A DNA stretch of 64,000 nt from Pseudonocardia sediminis (lineage in GTDB: Bacteria > Actinomycetota > Actinomycetes > Mycobacteriales > Pseudonocardiaceae). The stretch covers positions 5,640,001 through 5,704,000 of the forward strand of contig NZ_SHKL01000001.1 of NCBI RefSeq assembly GCF_004217185.1, given 5' to 3'. The position numbers were made by a program, and so were the translations under genes. This document shows positions 9,051-17,181 of the stretch, piece by piece (the stretch's first letter is position 1; each line of letters starts with the position of its first letter). The notes under the pieces are model-generated. The model did not search any database. It had not been told where the DNA came from and worked only from the letters and a program-made list of their open reading frames with translations.

Positions 9051-9485
9051 TCAGCCGTCGACCGTGATGCCCATCGACCGGGCGGTCCCGGCGATGATCT
9101 TCGCGGCCTGGTCGATGTCGTTCGCGTTCAGGTCGCGCATCTTCGACTCGGCGATCTCGCGCACCTGGGCCATGGTCACCGAGGCGACCTTGGTCTTGTG
9201 CGGCTCGCCGGAGCCCTTCTGCACGCCGGCCGCCTTGAGCAGCAGCTTCGCCGCCGGCGGGGTCTTGAGCTCGAACGAGAACGAACGGTCCTCGTAGACC
9301 GAGATCTCGACCGGGACGACGTCGCCGCGCTGGGCCTCGGTCGCCGCGTTGTAGGCCTTGCAGAACTCCATGATGTTGACGCCGTGCTGACCGAGCGCGG
9401 GGCCGACCGGCGGCGCGGGGGTGGCCGCACCGGCCGAGATCTGGAGCTTGATGATCGCGGAGAGCTTCCGCTTCTTGGGTGGCAT
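9051..9485 (-). CDS. rplK: 50S ribosomal protein L11
   Basis: A 144-residue L11, the GTPase-centre protein that binds 23S rRNA with L10/L12. [20 protein letters not shown] and [14 protein letters not shown] are the standard N-terminal motif. The C-terminal rRNA-binding domain has [17 protein letters not shown] and a final [10 protein letters not shown]. The start is placed at the ATG at 9485 ([10 protein letters not shown]), behind GAGGAAACACGAG; an upstream in-frame start would add 17 unrelated residues. Confidence 0.97.
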   Translation of the reverse strand: MPPKKRKLSAIIKLQISAGAATPAPPVGPALGQHGVNIMEFCKAYNAATEAQRGDVVPVEISVYEDRSFSFELKTPPAAKLLLKAAGVQKGSGEPHKTKVASVTMAQVREIAESKMRDLNANDIDQAAKIIAGTARSMGITVDG

Positions 9486-9578
9486 CTCGTGTTTCCTCGT
9501 GATCGATAGACGTGCACGCCGCAGCCTGCCTGCCACGGCCGTGACTTCTGGGGAGGGGAACTGCCCAGATTCTCCTGG

Positions 9579-10580
9579 CTAGATCTTGGAGACCTGGTTG
9601 AACCCCAGCTCGACGGGCGTCTCGCGACCGAAGATCGAGACGAGCACCTTGAGCTTCTGGGCGTCGAGGTTGACCTCGTTGATCGTCGCCGGGAGGGTCG
9701 CGAACGGCCCGTCCATGACGGTGACCGACTCGCCGACCTCGAAGTCGACCTCGACGGTGGTCGTGCCGCCGCCGGAGGACGCCGCCGCACCGCTGCGACC
9801 GGTCTCGGCGTCCTTCTTCGGCGCCTCGACCTTCGGCAGCAGGAACTTGAGGACCTCGTTGAGCGTCAGCGGCGACGGCTTCGACGTGGCACCGACGAAG
9901 CCGGTGACGCCGGGGGTGTTGCGCACTGCGCCCCAGGACTGGTCGTTGAGCTCCATCCGGACCAGGATGTAGCCGGGCAGCACCTTGCGCTGCACCCGCT
10001 TGCGCTGGCCGTTCTTGATCTCGGTGACCTCCTCGGTGGGCACCTCGACCTGGAAGATGAAGTCCTCGACGTCCAGGGTCTGGGCCCGGGTCTCGAGGTT
10101 GGACTTCACCTTGTTCTCGTATCCGGCGTAGGAGTGCACGACGTACCAGTCGCCGGGTGCGCGCCGCAGTGCGGTGCGCATCTCCTCGACCGGGTCGACC
10201 TCCTCCTCGGGCTCGGCCTCGCCGTCGGCCTCGACGGCCTCGGCGTCCGCACCCTCGGTGGTGTCGTCGTCGGATTCGTCGTCGCCGGATTCGTCGTCGC
10301 CCGAGTCCTCGCCGGAGTCGGACTCGTCGGTCAGCGTCTCCGCCGCCGCGCCCGGGGTCTCGACGTCGTCGGGGTCGGTGTACTCGTCGGACACCGCGTC
10401 CTCGCCGTGCGCGGCCTCCACGTCGGCGTCCTGGACGGACTGCTCGGGAAGGTCGTCGCTGCTCGCGGGGACGGCGTCGATCGCCGCCTCGTTCGCGGCG
10501 TCGACGTCGCGGTCGGTCGTGTCGACGTCGACCTCACGGTCGGTGTCGGTCAGCCCGGGGCCGCCGTCTGGGGAGGTCAC
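9579..10580 (-). CDS. nusG: Transcription termination/antitermination factor NusG, long acidic N-terminus
   Basis: A 333-residue NusG. The conserved NGN domain starts near residue 144 ([16 protein letters not shown], then [14 protein letters not shown]) and the C-terminal KOW domain has [20 protein letters not shown] and [10 protein letters not shown]. Residues 1-140 form a strongly acidic, low-complexity tail rich in Asp, Glu, Ser and Thr, for example [20 protein letters not shown]. Actinobacterial NusG proteins carry such tails, but E. coli NusG is about 181 residues. NusG binds RNA polymerase and links it to Rho or to the ribosome. The gene lies directly downstream of secE. Confidence 0.95.
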   Translation of the reverse strand: MTSPDGGPGLTDTDREVDVDTTDRDVDAANEAAIDAVPASSDDLPEQSVQDADVEAAHGEDAVSDEYTDPDDVETPGAAAETLTDESDSGEDSGDDESGDDESDDDTTEGADAEAVEADGEAEPEEEVDPVEEMRTALRRAPGDWYVVHSYAGYENKVKSNLETRAQTLDVEDFIFQVEVPTEEVTEIKNGQRKRVQRKVLPGYILVRMELNDQSWGAVRNTPGVTGFVGATSKPSPLTLNEVLKFLLPKVEAPKKDAETGRSGAAASSGGGTTTVEVDFEVGESVTVMDGPFATLPATINEVNLDAQKLKVLVSIFGRETPVELGFNQVSKI

Positions 10581-10644
10581 GTACTTCTCGCTTCCTTCGT
10601 CGGTGTCGTGCTCGTCACCGCATCGCTGTGGTCGGTGCCGCCGG

Positions 10645-10998
10645 CTAGTTGCCGAACAGCAGCGCGACGCCTTCCGCGAACAGTGTGTCCAGCGCGAACA
10701 CCAGGGCCACCATGAACGACACGAAGACCAGCACGGCGATCGTGTAGGTCACCATCTGCGAACGCGTGGGCCAGATGACCTTGCGCAGCTCGGCGACGAC
10801 CTCGCGCAGGAACCGCACGAGACGGGCGACGATCGACCCCTTCTCCGCGGTCGCCGTGGCGCCGCGGGCCGGGGTGGCCCGGCCCTTGCCCGAGGTGGAG
10901 GCACCGTCGGACGACGCTGCGGACCGCCGCCCACGACGGTCGGCGGCGGTGCTCGGGCGTTCCTGCCCCGACCGCTCCGAATCGCGCTCGTCGCTCAC
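10645..10998 (-). CDS. secE: Preprotein translocase subunit SecE
   Basis: A 117-residue SecE with a hydrophilic actinobacterial N-terminal extension (residues 1-60), the amphipathic helix [20 protein letters not shown] and one membrane segment (about residues 85-110). SecE clamps SecY in the Sec translocon. The KVIWPTR motif and the position between tRNA-Trp and nusG make the call firm. Confidence 0.96.
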   Translation of the reverse strand: MSDERDSERSGQERPSTAADRRGRRSAASSDGASTSGKGRATPARGATATAEKGSIVARLVRFLREVVAELRKVIWPTRSQMVTYTIAVLVFVSFMVALVFALDTLFAEGVALLFGN

Positions 10999-11114
10999 GT
11001 TGTCCTCTCACCCGGGGCGGACGCGGGGCGCCCGTCCTCGGTTCACGTCGTCTCGCCCGTGTTCACCGTGTCGTGCTGTTGCCGCTGGTGTCCCAGCTGT
11101 CTGCCGCGTAGTGG

Positions 11115-11187
<73 letters not shown>

Positions 11188-11330
11188 ACGTGTCCCACAC
11201 CGTCGAGAACGATCACGACGGACGCGGGACGGGCGCACCGAGAACCACCGGTGCACCCGGCCAGTCGAGTGTACGGCACCGGTGTCGGGGGCCCGACAAC
11301 GCGCCCCCGATCACGGGTCCGCACACCGGT

Positions 11331-11362
11331 GCGCGGGGCCCGGGAGCACCCGGGCCCCGCGC
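11331..11362 (-). terminator. Hairpin terminator after the 69-residue protein gene
   Basis: A perfect 14-pair GC stem (GCGCGGGGCCCGGG and its complement) with a 4-nt loop lies just downstream of the stop at 11367 on the minus strand. Confidence 0.75.
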
Positions 11363-11366
11363 GTCA

Positions 11367-11576
11367 CTACTTGTCGGTGTCGGCCAGGTCGGCGAGTGCG
11401 GAGGCACGCTTGGCGTACTTCCACGACGCGAGGTCGCCGACGGTCTTGATGCCGAGCGCGGCGAGCTGCTCGTCGTGCTTCTCGGTGAGCCCCTCGAGCG
11501 CCGACGGCGGGGCCTGCAGGATCTCCGCGGCCGTCTTGTCTTCCCAGGCCTTGTCCACGAGCTTGCCGAACTTCAC
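11367..11576 (-). CDS. Small conserved protein with helix-hairpin-helix-like segment
   Basis: A 69-residue protein, MKFGKLVDKAWEDKTAAEIL at the N-terminus followed by LTEKHDEQLAALGIKTVGDL. The second half resembles the helix-hairpin-helix / DUF4332-type repeat (LxxLGIKTVGDLA) used by several DNA-binding or scaffold proteins, so a nucleic-acid role is possible but unproven. It occupies the place where M. tuberculosis has hadC, between hadB and tRNA-Trp, but it is not a hot-dog-fold dehydratase. It ends at a strong hairpin. Confidence 0.7.
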   Translation of the reverse strand: MKFGKLVDKAWEDKTAAEILQAPPSALEGLTEKHDEQLAALGIKTVGDLASWKYAKRASALADLADTDK

Positions 11577-11731
11577 GCCGTGCTCCTCTCCGGTAACGGG
11601 TTGTGCCGCGGGCGAGCATCGACCCGGGGCCCCCGGCGGGCAAGCGGGACGCGCCGGGGAGCGGCGGCCGGGCCGTCGGGAACGTTCGGCGGGGTGAACG
11701 GTGATCGCCCCCCGGCAGGGGGCACGGCCGC

Positions 11732-12160
11732 TCAGGAGGGGAGGACGACCTCGGCCCGGGCGCGCCCGAGAACCGTCTTGCCGTCGAAGCGCGCCGCGAG
11801 GTCCACGGTCGCGATCCGCACGCCGTCGTCGTCGCGGACGTCGGAAACCTTCCCGGAGAGCTCGACCAGGGCGCCGGTGTCGTCGTCCGGGACGACGACG
11901 GGGCGCGTGAAGCGGGTGCCGTAGCTGCGCACCGACGACGGGTCGCCGGTCCAGGAGGTGAGCAGGCGCCCGGCCAGGGCCATCGTCAGCATCCCGTGCG
12001 CGATCACGCCGGGCAGGCCCGCGCCGGTCGCGACGCGGTCGCTCCAGTGGATCGGGTTGAGGTCACCGGACGCACCGGCGTAGCGGACCAGGTCGGCCCG
12101 GGTCAGATGCACCTGCAGCGGGGGAAGCTCGTCCCCTGCGGCGGCTCCGGACGCGCTCAT
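11732..12160 (-). CDS. hadB: MaoC-like (3R)-hydroxyacyl dehydratase subunit, HadB type
   Basis: A 142-residue hot-dog-fold protein with the hydratase 2 motif YAGASGDLNPIHWSD (catalytic Asp and His) and GVIAHGMLTMALAGRLL. In mycobacteria, HadB is the catalytic subunit of the HadAB dehydratase of type II fatty-acid synthesis. Its ATG overlaps the hadA stop by 4 nt (ATGA), which implies translational coupling. Outside mycolate-producing genera the pair may act on other acyl chains. The gene symbol rests on gene order and motif resemblance. Confidence 0.88.
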   Translation of the reverse strand: MSASGAAAGDELPPLQVHLTRADLVRYAGASGDLNPIHWSDRVATGAGLPGVIAHGMLTMALAGRLLTSWTGDPSSVRSYGTRFTRPVVVPDDDTGALVELSGKVSDVRDDDGVRIATVDLAARFDGKTVLGRARAEVVLPS

Positions 12161-12609
12161 TCCGCAGCCTCCCCGGCCTGGGTGACCAGCAGGGCGTGCG
12201 TCGTGGCCACCGGTTCGCCGTCGGCGTCGGCGACCTCGCAGCGCAGCGTCAGCATGTGGTTGCTGGCGCGGGTACGCAGCTCGTCGACGTGCACGACCGT
12301 GGTCAGCTCGTCGCCGGCCACGATCGGCCGGGTGAACGCGATGCGCTGGTCGCCGTGGACCATGCGTGTGTAGTCCCAGTCGAACGCGGGATCGCGCAGG
12401 AACGCCTCGATCACCGGCATCGTGAAGCAGACGGTGAACGTCGGCGGGGCGACGAGGTCGCGGTGCCCGGCGGCACGGGCGGCCTCGACGTCGTTCGACA
12501 CCGCGGAGTCGTCACCGATCGCGGCGGCGAACTCACGGATCTTCTCCCGGCCGACCTGGTACGGGCTGGCGGGCTCGAGAGCCCGGCCGACCCAGGACGC
12601 GTCGGGCAC
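12157..12609 (-). CDS. hadA: Hydroxyacyl dehydratase partner subunit, HadA type
   Basis: A 150-residue FAS1-like / MaoC N-terminal-type hot-dog protein that lacks the catalytic DxxxxH of hadB but has the typical KIREFAAAIGDDSAVSNDV and VAPPTFTVCFTMP segments. HadA provides substrate binding in a heterodimer with HadB. It starts with GTG at 12609; the ribosome site is weak. It lies between rpmG and hadB, as in mycobacteria. Confidence 0.86.
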   Translation of the reverse strand: MPDASWVGRALEPASPYQVGREKIREFAAAIGDDSAVSNDVEAARAAGHRDLVAPPTFTVCFTMPVIEAFLRDPAFDWDYTRMVHGDQRIAFTRPIVAGDELTTVVHVDELRTRASNHMLTLRCEVADADGEPVATTHALLVTQAGEAAE

Positions 12610-12641
12610 GTGCGGTACCGGCTTTCGCTACGAGAGCGGCG

Positions 12642-12809
12642 TCAGCGGGTCTCGCGGTGGGCGCGGTGCGTCCCACAGTTCGAGCAGAACTTCTTGACCT
12701 CGAGGCGGTCGGGGTCGTTGCGCCGGTTCTTCTTGGTGATGTAGTTCCGGTGCTTGCACTCCTCGCAGGCCAGAGTGATCTTCGGCCGAACGTCTGTGGC
12801 CTTGGCCAT
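12642..12809 (-). CDS. rpmG: 50S ribosomal protein L33, zinc-ribbon (C+) form
   Basis: A 55-residue L33 with two CxxC pairs, [20 protein letters not shown] and FCSNCGTHR, so the zinc-binding version is intact. The true start is [10 protein letters not shown] at 12809; the open frame upstream runs through tRNA-Met and is not coding. A cysteine-free paralogue sits 1.2 kb away in the zinc-starvation cluster. Confidence 0.95.
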   Translation of the reverse strand: MAKATDVRPKITLACEECKHRNYITKKNRRNDPDRLEVKKFCSNCGTHRAHRETR

Positions 12810-12853
12810 CGCGGGTGCCTCCCAGCAGGTACTTCGTGACTTCGTCGGTGTGG

Positions 12854-12926
12854 TAGCGGTGGCCGGACTTGAACCGGCGACACAACGATTATGAGCCGTT
12901 TGCTCTACCACCTGAGCTACACCGCC
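12854..12926 (-). tRNA. tRNA-Met (CAT anticodon, elongator type)
   Basis: A 73-nt tRNA on the minus strand, with the 3' CCA encoded next to it (12851-12853). The acceptor stem GGCGGTG pairs with CACCGCT through a G-T first pair. The anticodon arm CGGCTCATAATCG holds CAT. The G-T first pair argues against the usual initiator, which has an unpaired first position. Confidence 0.93.
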
Positions 12927-12969
12927 ATGCGAAGTGCGTCACGATCGACTTCGGACGACGCTTCGGCAG

Positions 12970-13042
12970 AGCCCCCTTACGGAATCGAACCGTAGACCTT
13001 CTCCTTACCATGGAGACGCTCTGCCGACTGAGCTAAGGGGGC
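12970..13042 (-). tRNA. tRNA-Thr (GGT anticodon)
   Basis: A 73-nt tRNA on the minus strand. The acceptor stem GCCCCCT pairs with AGGGGGC with discriminator T; the anticodon arm TCTCCATGGTAAGGAGA has GGT. The order tRNA-Thr, tRNA-Met, rpmG matches the mycobacterial locus. Confidence 0.95.
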
Positions 13043-13196
13043 GGCAGAGTCGCACCCGGGAGCTGCACTCGATCTCCCAAGCGGACCTGAATAACTCTAC
13101 ACACCGGTTCCGCGGTCCCGATAAGGGGTTCCGGTTACGGTGTCCGCCCTGGTCAGGGCCCGCGCCGTGGCCTTGCCCGACGCGGGCCCGGAGCGA

Positions 13197-13502
13197 TCAC
13201 CAGGACGACTTCGTGACCCCGGGCAGCATGCCGGCGTGCGCGAGCTCGCGCAGCCGGACCCGCGAGACGCCGAACTTGCGCAGGTGCCCGCGCGGGCGGC
13301 CGTCGGTGGAGTCCCGGTTGCGGATCCGGGTGCGGCTGGCGTCGCGCGGCTGCCGTCGCAGCTCGGCGGCCGCGGCGGCGCGCTCGTCGTCGGTGCTCGA
13401 CGGTCGGGCGAGCACCGCCTTGAGCTCGGCCCGGCGCTGGGCGTAGCGGGCCGCGACGACCTTGCGCCGCTCGTTGGCCGCGATCTTGGCCTTGGTCGCC
13501 AT
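13197..13502 (-). CDS. rpsN2: 30S ribosomal protein S14, zinc-free long form
   Basis: A 101-residue S14 of the long, cysteine-free type ([20 protein letters not shown] at the start, [20 protein letters not shown] near the end). The zinc-binding short form has four Cys; this has none. Its ATG shares one base with the rpmB2 stop (TGATG), and it is the last gene of a four-gene operon read from 14158 downwards. Zur-controlled replacement of zinc ribosomal proteins is established in Streptomyces and mycobacteria; its operation here is inferred. Confidence 0.95.
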   Translation of the reverse strand: MATKAKIAANERRKVVAARYAQRRAELKAVLARPSSTDDERAAAAAELRRQPRDASRTRIRNRDSTDGRPRGHLRKFGVSRVRLRELAHAGMLPGVTKSSW

Positions 13503-13738
13503 CAGACCTTCCCTCCGGCCGCCCGGATCCGGGCCACGGCGGCCGTGACACCGATCCGGTCCACGGTCCTGATCCCCTTAGTCGACAGGCGCAGCCGCAC
13601 CCACCGGTTCTCCTCGGCCAGCCAGAAGCGCTTCTGCTGGACGTTCGGGTCGAACCGGCGCGACGTGCGGCGGTGTGAGTGGGACACGTTCTTGCCGAAC
13701 CCGGGCTCCCGCCCGGTCAGCTGACAACGGCGTGACAT
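13502..13738 (-). CDS. rpmB2: 50S ribosomal protein L28, zinc-free form
   Basis: A 78-residue L28 ([20 protein letters not shown], then [17 protein letters not shown]). The N-terminal CxxC of zinc-binding L28 is reduced to one Cys (CQLT), so it cannot hold a zinc ribbon. It is separated from rpsR2 by 4 nt and overlaps rpsN2 by 1 nt, a tightly packed operon. Confidence 0.95.
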   Translation of the reverse strand: MSRRCQLTGREPGFGKNVSHSHRRTSRRFDPNVQQKRFWLAEENRWVRLRLSTKGIRTVDRIGVTAAVARIRAAGGKV

Positions 13739-13742
13739 CGGC

Positions 13743-13988
13743 TCACCCCCGTCCGGAGTGCGGGTACGGGAGCAGCGCCATCTCGCGGGCGTTGCGGATC
13801 GCGACCGCGACCCGGCGCTGCTGCTGGCCGGTCAGCCCGGTCACGCGGCGGGCGCGGATCTTGCCGCGGTCGGAGATGAACGTGCGCAGCAGCGCGGTGT
13901 CCTTCCAGTCCACCTCGGTGATCCCGCGGGTGTGCAGCGGGTTGGCCTTGCGCCGGGGGGTGCGCTCGGCCTTGCGGTTGGGCGGCAT
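13743..13988 (-). CDS. rpsR2: 30S ribosomal protein S18, zinc-free paralogue
   Basis: An 81-residue S18 with the signature [19 protein letters not shown] and the C-terminal [20 protein letters not shown]. It has no Cys residues, as expected of the zinc-independent paralogue. It lies 2 nt after rpmG2 and 4 nt before rpmB2. Confidence 0.95.
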   Translation of the reverse strand: MPPNRKAERTPRRKANPLHTRGITEVDWKDTALLRTFISDRGKIRARRVTGLTGQQQRRVAVAIRNAREMALLPYPHSGRG

Positions 13989-13990
13989 TC

Positions 13991-14158
13991 CTACCTCTCC
14001 TCCCGGAAGTCGACGTGCTGCCGGATCTTCGGGTCGTACTTGCGCAGGACCAGGCGGTCCGGGTCGTTGCGCCGGTTCTTGCGGGTCACGTAGGTGGTCC
14101 CGGTACCCGCCGTCGACCGCATCTTCACGATCGGGCGGACGTCGGTGGTGCGTGCCAC
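13991..14158 (-). CDS. rpmG2: 50S ribosomal protein L33, zinc-free (C-) form
   Basis: A 55-residue L33 in which the two CxxC pairs of the core paralogue (12642-12809) are replaced: the central block [20 protein letters not shown] is kept, but no Cys remain. The GTG start at 14158 follows GAGAGGAGGGGCCAC. It is the first gene of the rpmG2-rpsR2-rpmB2-rpsN2 operon and faces a candidate Zur box 20 nt upstream. Confidence 0.95.
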   Translation of the reverse strand: MARTTDVRPIVKMRSTAGTGTTYVTRKNRRNDPDRLVLRKYDPKIRQHVDFREER

Positions 14159-14177
14159 GTGGCCCCTCCTCTCAACA

Positions 14178-14192
14178 CGACATTCATTTTCG
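14178..14192. promoter_or_regulatory. Candidate Zur box between divergent zinc-starvation genes
   Basis: The 15-nt imperfect palindrome CGACATTCATTTTCG (5 of 7 pairs) reads CGAAAATGAATGTCG on the other strand. This is close to the actinobacterial Zur consensus of the TGAAAATGATTTTCA type. It is conspicuously AT-rich for the region and sits midway between rpmG2 (minus) and the Rv0106-like gene (plus), so one site could repress both. Confidence 0.7.
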
Positions 14193-14235
14193 TTTAGCCT
14201 ACACCGGTACCCACCACTCCCCGCCGGAGGCAGCG

Positions 14236-15597
14236 ATGACCGACCAGAGCCCGCGACCGGGCTCCTCCGACCGGCCCGACGACCGGTCCCACGACCACCC
14301 CCGCGACGCAGGACGCACCGAGCTCGTCGTCCTGGGCGGGATGGCCCGGGAGGGCGTCGAGGCGACGATCCGGCGCATCCGGGAGCGCGACCCGTCGGTG
14401 GTCGTGCTGCACCACGACATGCGTGACCTGCGACGGGGCCGGGTGCACCGGCGCCTGCGCGACGCCGGCCAGGACGAGCACACGGTCCTGGAGCTGGCAC
14501 ACGGCTGTGTCAGCTGCACGGTGCGCGAGGACGTCCTGCCCACGATCGCCGCACTCGCCGGGACGGTCCGGCGGATCGTGCTGCACCTGGACCCCGGGCT
14601 GGAGCCGGAGCCGGTGTGCTGGGCGTTGAACTCGGTCCTGCTCGGCCCGGACGGCGAGCCGCACCGGCCGGCCGTCACCGACCTGGTGGACCTGCGCGGC
14701 GTCGTCACCGTCCTGGACCCGACACGGTGGCTCGACGACGCCACCGGCGACGACACGCTGCCCGAACGCGGGCTGAGCACGCTGCCCGACGACGAGCGCA
14801 CCGTCGCCCAGGTCGCGGTCGGGCAGGCGGAGTTCGCCGACCTGATCGTCACCGTCCCGCCGCCCGGCCCCCCGTCCAGCGACACCGACGTGTGGGAGCT
14901 CGCCCGGACCTCCGCCGTCCTGGACCGCCTGACACCGCTCGCCCCGCGGCTGCGCCTGACCGATGTCGACGACCGCGTGTTCTGCGGCGACCTGCCCGAC
15001 GGCGCCCGGCGGGGAATCCCGAGCGGGGTGCACGACCCGCTGCTGCGCGGCGCTCCCCCGCTGGACGCCGACGCCGGCGTCCGCACGCTGGTGTTCTCCG
15101 CGCGGCGACCGTTCCACCCGGACCGGTTGCACGACGCGATCGACCACCTGCTGGAGGGGGTCGTGCGCAGCCGCGGCCGGATCTGGCTGGCCACCCGGCC
15201 GGACGCCGTGCTGTGGGTGGAGAGCGCCGGCGGCGGGCTGCGGGTCGGGCACGCCGACGAGTGGCTGGCCGGGCAGGAGCCCTCGGTCTGGGACGACGTC
15301 GACGAGCAGCGCCGCGCACTGGCCGCGCTGGCCTGGCACCCGCGTTGGGGCGACCGCGCCCAGGACCTCGTCGTGCTCTGCCACGGTGCGGACCCCGACG
15401 AGATCGACGCCGCACTGCGCTCGGCCCTGCTGACCGACGTCGAGATCGCCGCGGGTGAGCAGGCCTGGGCCGACCTCCCGGACCCGTTCGGATGGGCGCA
15501 CGACGAACCGTGCGAGGACCCGTCCCCCACCGTCACCCGTCCCACCGAGGGCGGCGAGCAGCGGCCCGGGTGGACCGATCGAGAAGGAGAGCTCTAG
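14236..15597 (+). CDS. CobW-like protein without Walker A, Rv0106/Mrf type
   Basis: A 453-residue protein resembling M. tuberculosis Rv0106. Shared features recalled from that protein: [65 protein letters not shown] and a C-terminal [11 protein letters not shown]. The normal CobW/COG0523 P-loop is absent: the N-terminal position reads [16 protein letters not shown] with no GxxGxGKT. The metal motif is GCVSC rather than CxCC, so GTPase-driven zinc delivery is doubtful. In M. smegmatis a protein of this type (Mrf) recruits the hibernation factor to zinc-free ribosomes. CGGAGG precedes the ATG. The rpmF stop-start follows directly. Confidence 0.82.
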   Translation: MTDQSPRPGSSDRPDDRSHDHPRDAGRTELVVLGGMAREGVEATIRRIRERDPSVVVLHHDMRDLRRGRVHRRLRDAGQDEHTVLELAHGCVSCTVREDVLPTIAALAGTVRRIVLHLDPGLEPEPVCWALNSVLLGPDGEPHRPAVTDLVDLRGVVTVLDPTRWLDDATGDDTLPERGLSTLPDDERTVAQVAVGQAEFADLIVTVPPPGPPSSDTDVWELARTSAVLDRLTPLAPRLRLTDVDDRVFCGDLPDGARRGIPSGVHDPLLRGAPPLDADAGVRTLVFSARRPFHPDRLHDAIDHLLEGVVRSRGRIWLATRPDAVLWVESAGGGLRVGHADEWLAGQEPSVWDDVDEQRRALAALAWHPRWGDRAQDLVVLCHGADPDEIDAALRSALLTDVEIAAGEQAWADLPDPFGWAHDEPCEDPSPTVTRPTEGGEQRPGWTDREGEL

Positions 15598-15771
15598 ATG
15601 GCAGTCCCGAAGCGGCGGATGTCGCGGTCGAACACCCGCCACCGGCGGTCGCAGTGGAAGGCGGACGCGCCGAAGCTGGTGCCGATCACGCTGGAGGGTC
15701 GGCGGCACCTGGTCCCGCAGAACCTCGTCCCGGCCTACCGGCGGGGGTTGATCCCTCCGCCTCAGGACTGA
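15598..15771 (+). CDS. rpmF: 50S ribosomal protein L32, zinc-free form
   Basis: A 57-residue L32: [20 protein letters not shown] is the standard N-terminus, but the four Cys of zinc-binding L32 are absent and the middle reads [15 protein letters not shown]. The ATG follows the upstream TAG with no gap, and GAGAAGGAG lies inside the end of the previous gene, so the two are coupled. This adds L32 to S14, S18, L28 and L33 in one zinc-independent set. Confidence 0.93.
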   Translation: MAVPKRRMSRSNTRHRRSQWKADAPKLVPITLEGRRHLVPQNLVPAYRRGLIPPPQD

Positions 15772-16209
15772 GAGAAGCCCGCGGAACGACCATCGGCCCT
15801 GAGGGCCTTACCCGGCGGGACCGGGCGCGACGCGTCCGGGACCCGCCCGGGACGACGTGATCGTCCGATGCCGGGGCGGGCCCCTCAGCCCGACGCCGGG
15901 TCCATGCTGACGAACGAGATCCCGATGGACTCCCTGATGGCCCTGGCCGAGGAGCGGCGCCGGCGCTACACCGGTGAGGCGGAGCGGTTCCGGCTGGGCC
16001 GTCTGCTCGCCCGCGCCCGCCGCACGCGCCGACCCCCGCCGGGCCGGGGAGAGCAGCACCGCCGACGCCGGGCCGTCGGGCACCCGCGTCACGGCGGACG
16101 GCCACGACCTCTGCGCCTGGGTACCGGGCCCGTGGCACCGCCGGGCGGGCTCGTGGACGGGCCGGGAAACGGGTCCGGAACCGTCGGTGGCCCGTGCCAC
16201 GATGTCGCC
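15772..16209. other. Stretch without a convincing gene
   Basis: An open frame from the ATG at 15904 begins with a plausible small-protein N-terminus (MLTNEIPMDSLMALAEERRR, then an Arg-rich stretch typical of small actinobacterial proteins). It has no stop at the expected length and runs into low-quality sequence, so it may be a frameshifted remnant. Nothing else is recognised. Confidence 0.4.
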
Positions 16210-17081
16210 GTGCCGAGACCGGGGTCGGGTGTCGGCCTGGTCGGGCGGGTGTCCGAGCGGGCCACGCTGAGCGCTGCGCTGGGCCGGGCGCGCGACGGCC
16301 GGGCGTCGACGGTGCTGCTCTCCGGTGACGCCGGGGTGGGCAAGTCCCGCCTGGTCGCCGAGCGGGCCGTGCAGCTCGCCGACGCCCACGACGGTCCGCG
16401 GGTCCGCTGCTGCTCGGGCAGGCCGGGGCCGAGTCGGCGCTCTGGCGCGGGGAACCGGACGTCGCGGCGCGGCGGGTTGAGGAGGCGTTGCGGGGCCTGC
16501 GGCGTGAGGTCCCCCACCACATGGGCGAGCTCGTGCTCAGCGCGCTCGGGGTCGCGGCGTGCGCCGACGCGATCGCGGCCTCGACAGCGGACGAGGTGAC
16601 CGCGCGACGGGAGGCGGAGGTCCTCGTCCGCTCCGCCCGGGACGTCGCCCGCCTCGGCCTCACCCGCGGGACCGAGGTCGGCCCGGAGGGGCGGGCCTGG
16701 CTGCGGCGGGCGGAGGCGGAGCTGACCCGGGTGCGCCGTACGCCGGACCCGGACGCGTGGACGGCGGTCGTCGAGGCCTTCAGCTACGGCGACGGCTACC
16801 GGCAGGCCCACGCCCGGTTCCGCCGGGCCGAGGCCGCGTTGCTGCCGGCCGCGACCGCGGACCCGGCCGGCGCCGCGCGCCTGCGCCGCGACGCCGCCGA
16901 CGACCTCCGGCTCGCCGCCGGGGCGGCCGCGGACCTTGGGGCGCGGCCGCTCGCGGACGCCGTCGCCGCGCTGACGGCCCGGTCCGGCCTGCGGGTGGAC
17001 ACGCCGGCGGAGAACGCCGGCGCACCCGCTGCGAGTGTGCGGCCGGCCGCGGCGCCGGGCGGGAACGGCGCCGGCGGCTGA
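16210..17081 (+). pseudogene. Remnant of a large AAA/LuxR-type transcriptional regulator
   Basis: The 5' part (GTG at 16210) encodes VGLVGRVSERATLSAALGRA and LLSGDAGVGKSRLVAERAVQ, the start and Walker A of a LuxR-family regulator with an N-terminal AAA domain, normally about 900 residues. Near 16400 the frame changes. The following frame reads LLGQAGAESALWRGEPDVAA and then 200 residues of the helical TPR-like middle region. The rest of the ATPase domain and the C-terminal LuxR helix-turn-helix are missing. A large internal deletion plus loss of the 3' end is the simplest reading. Confidence 0.72.
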
Positions 17082-17181
17082 CCCGCACGGACCATCACCG
17101 ACCCTCGCGTCCGATGCCCCGTCGTTGATCTCTGCATAGTGTGGGGAGGTCCGCACACCACGGCGGGGAAGGACGGCGACG

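Noticed and set aside
12810-12911. N-terminal extension of L33
   Set aside because: The open frame runs through tRNA-Met; [10 protein letters not shown] is the normal L33 start.
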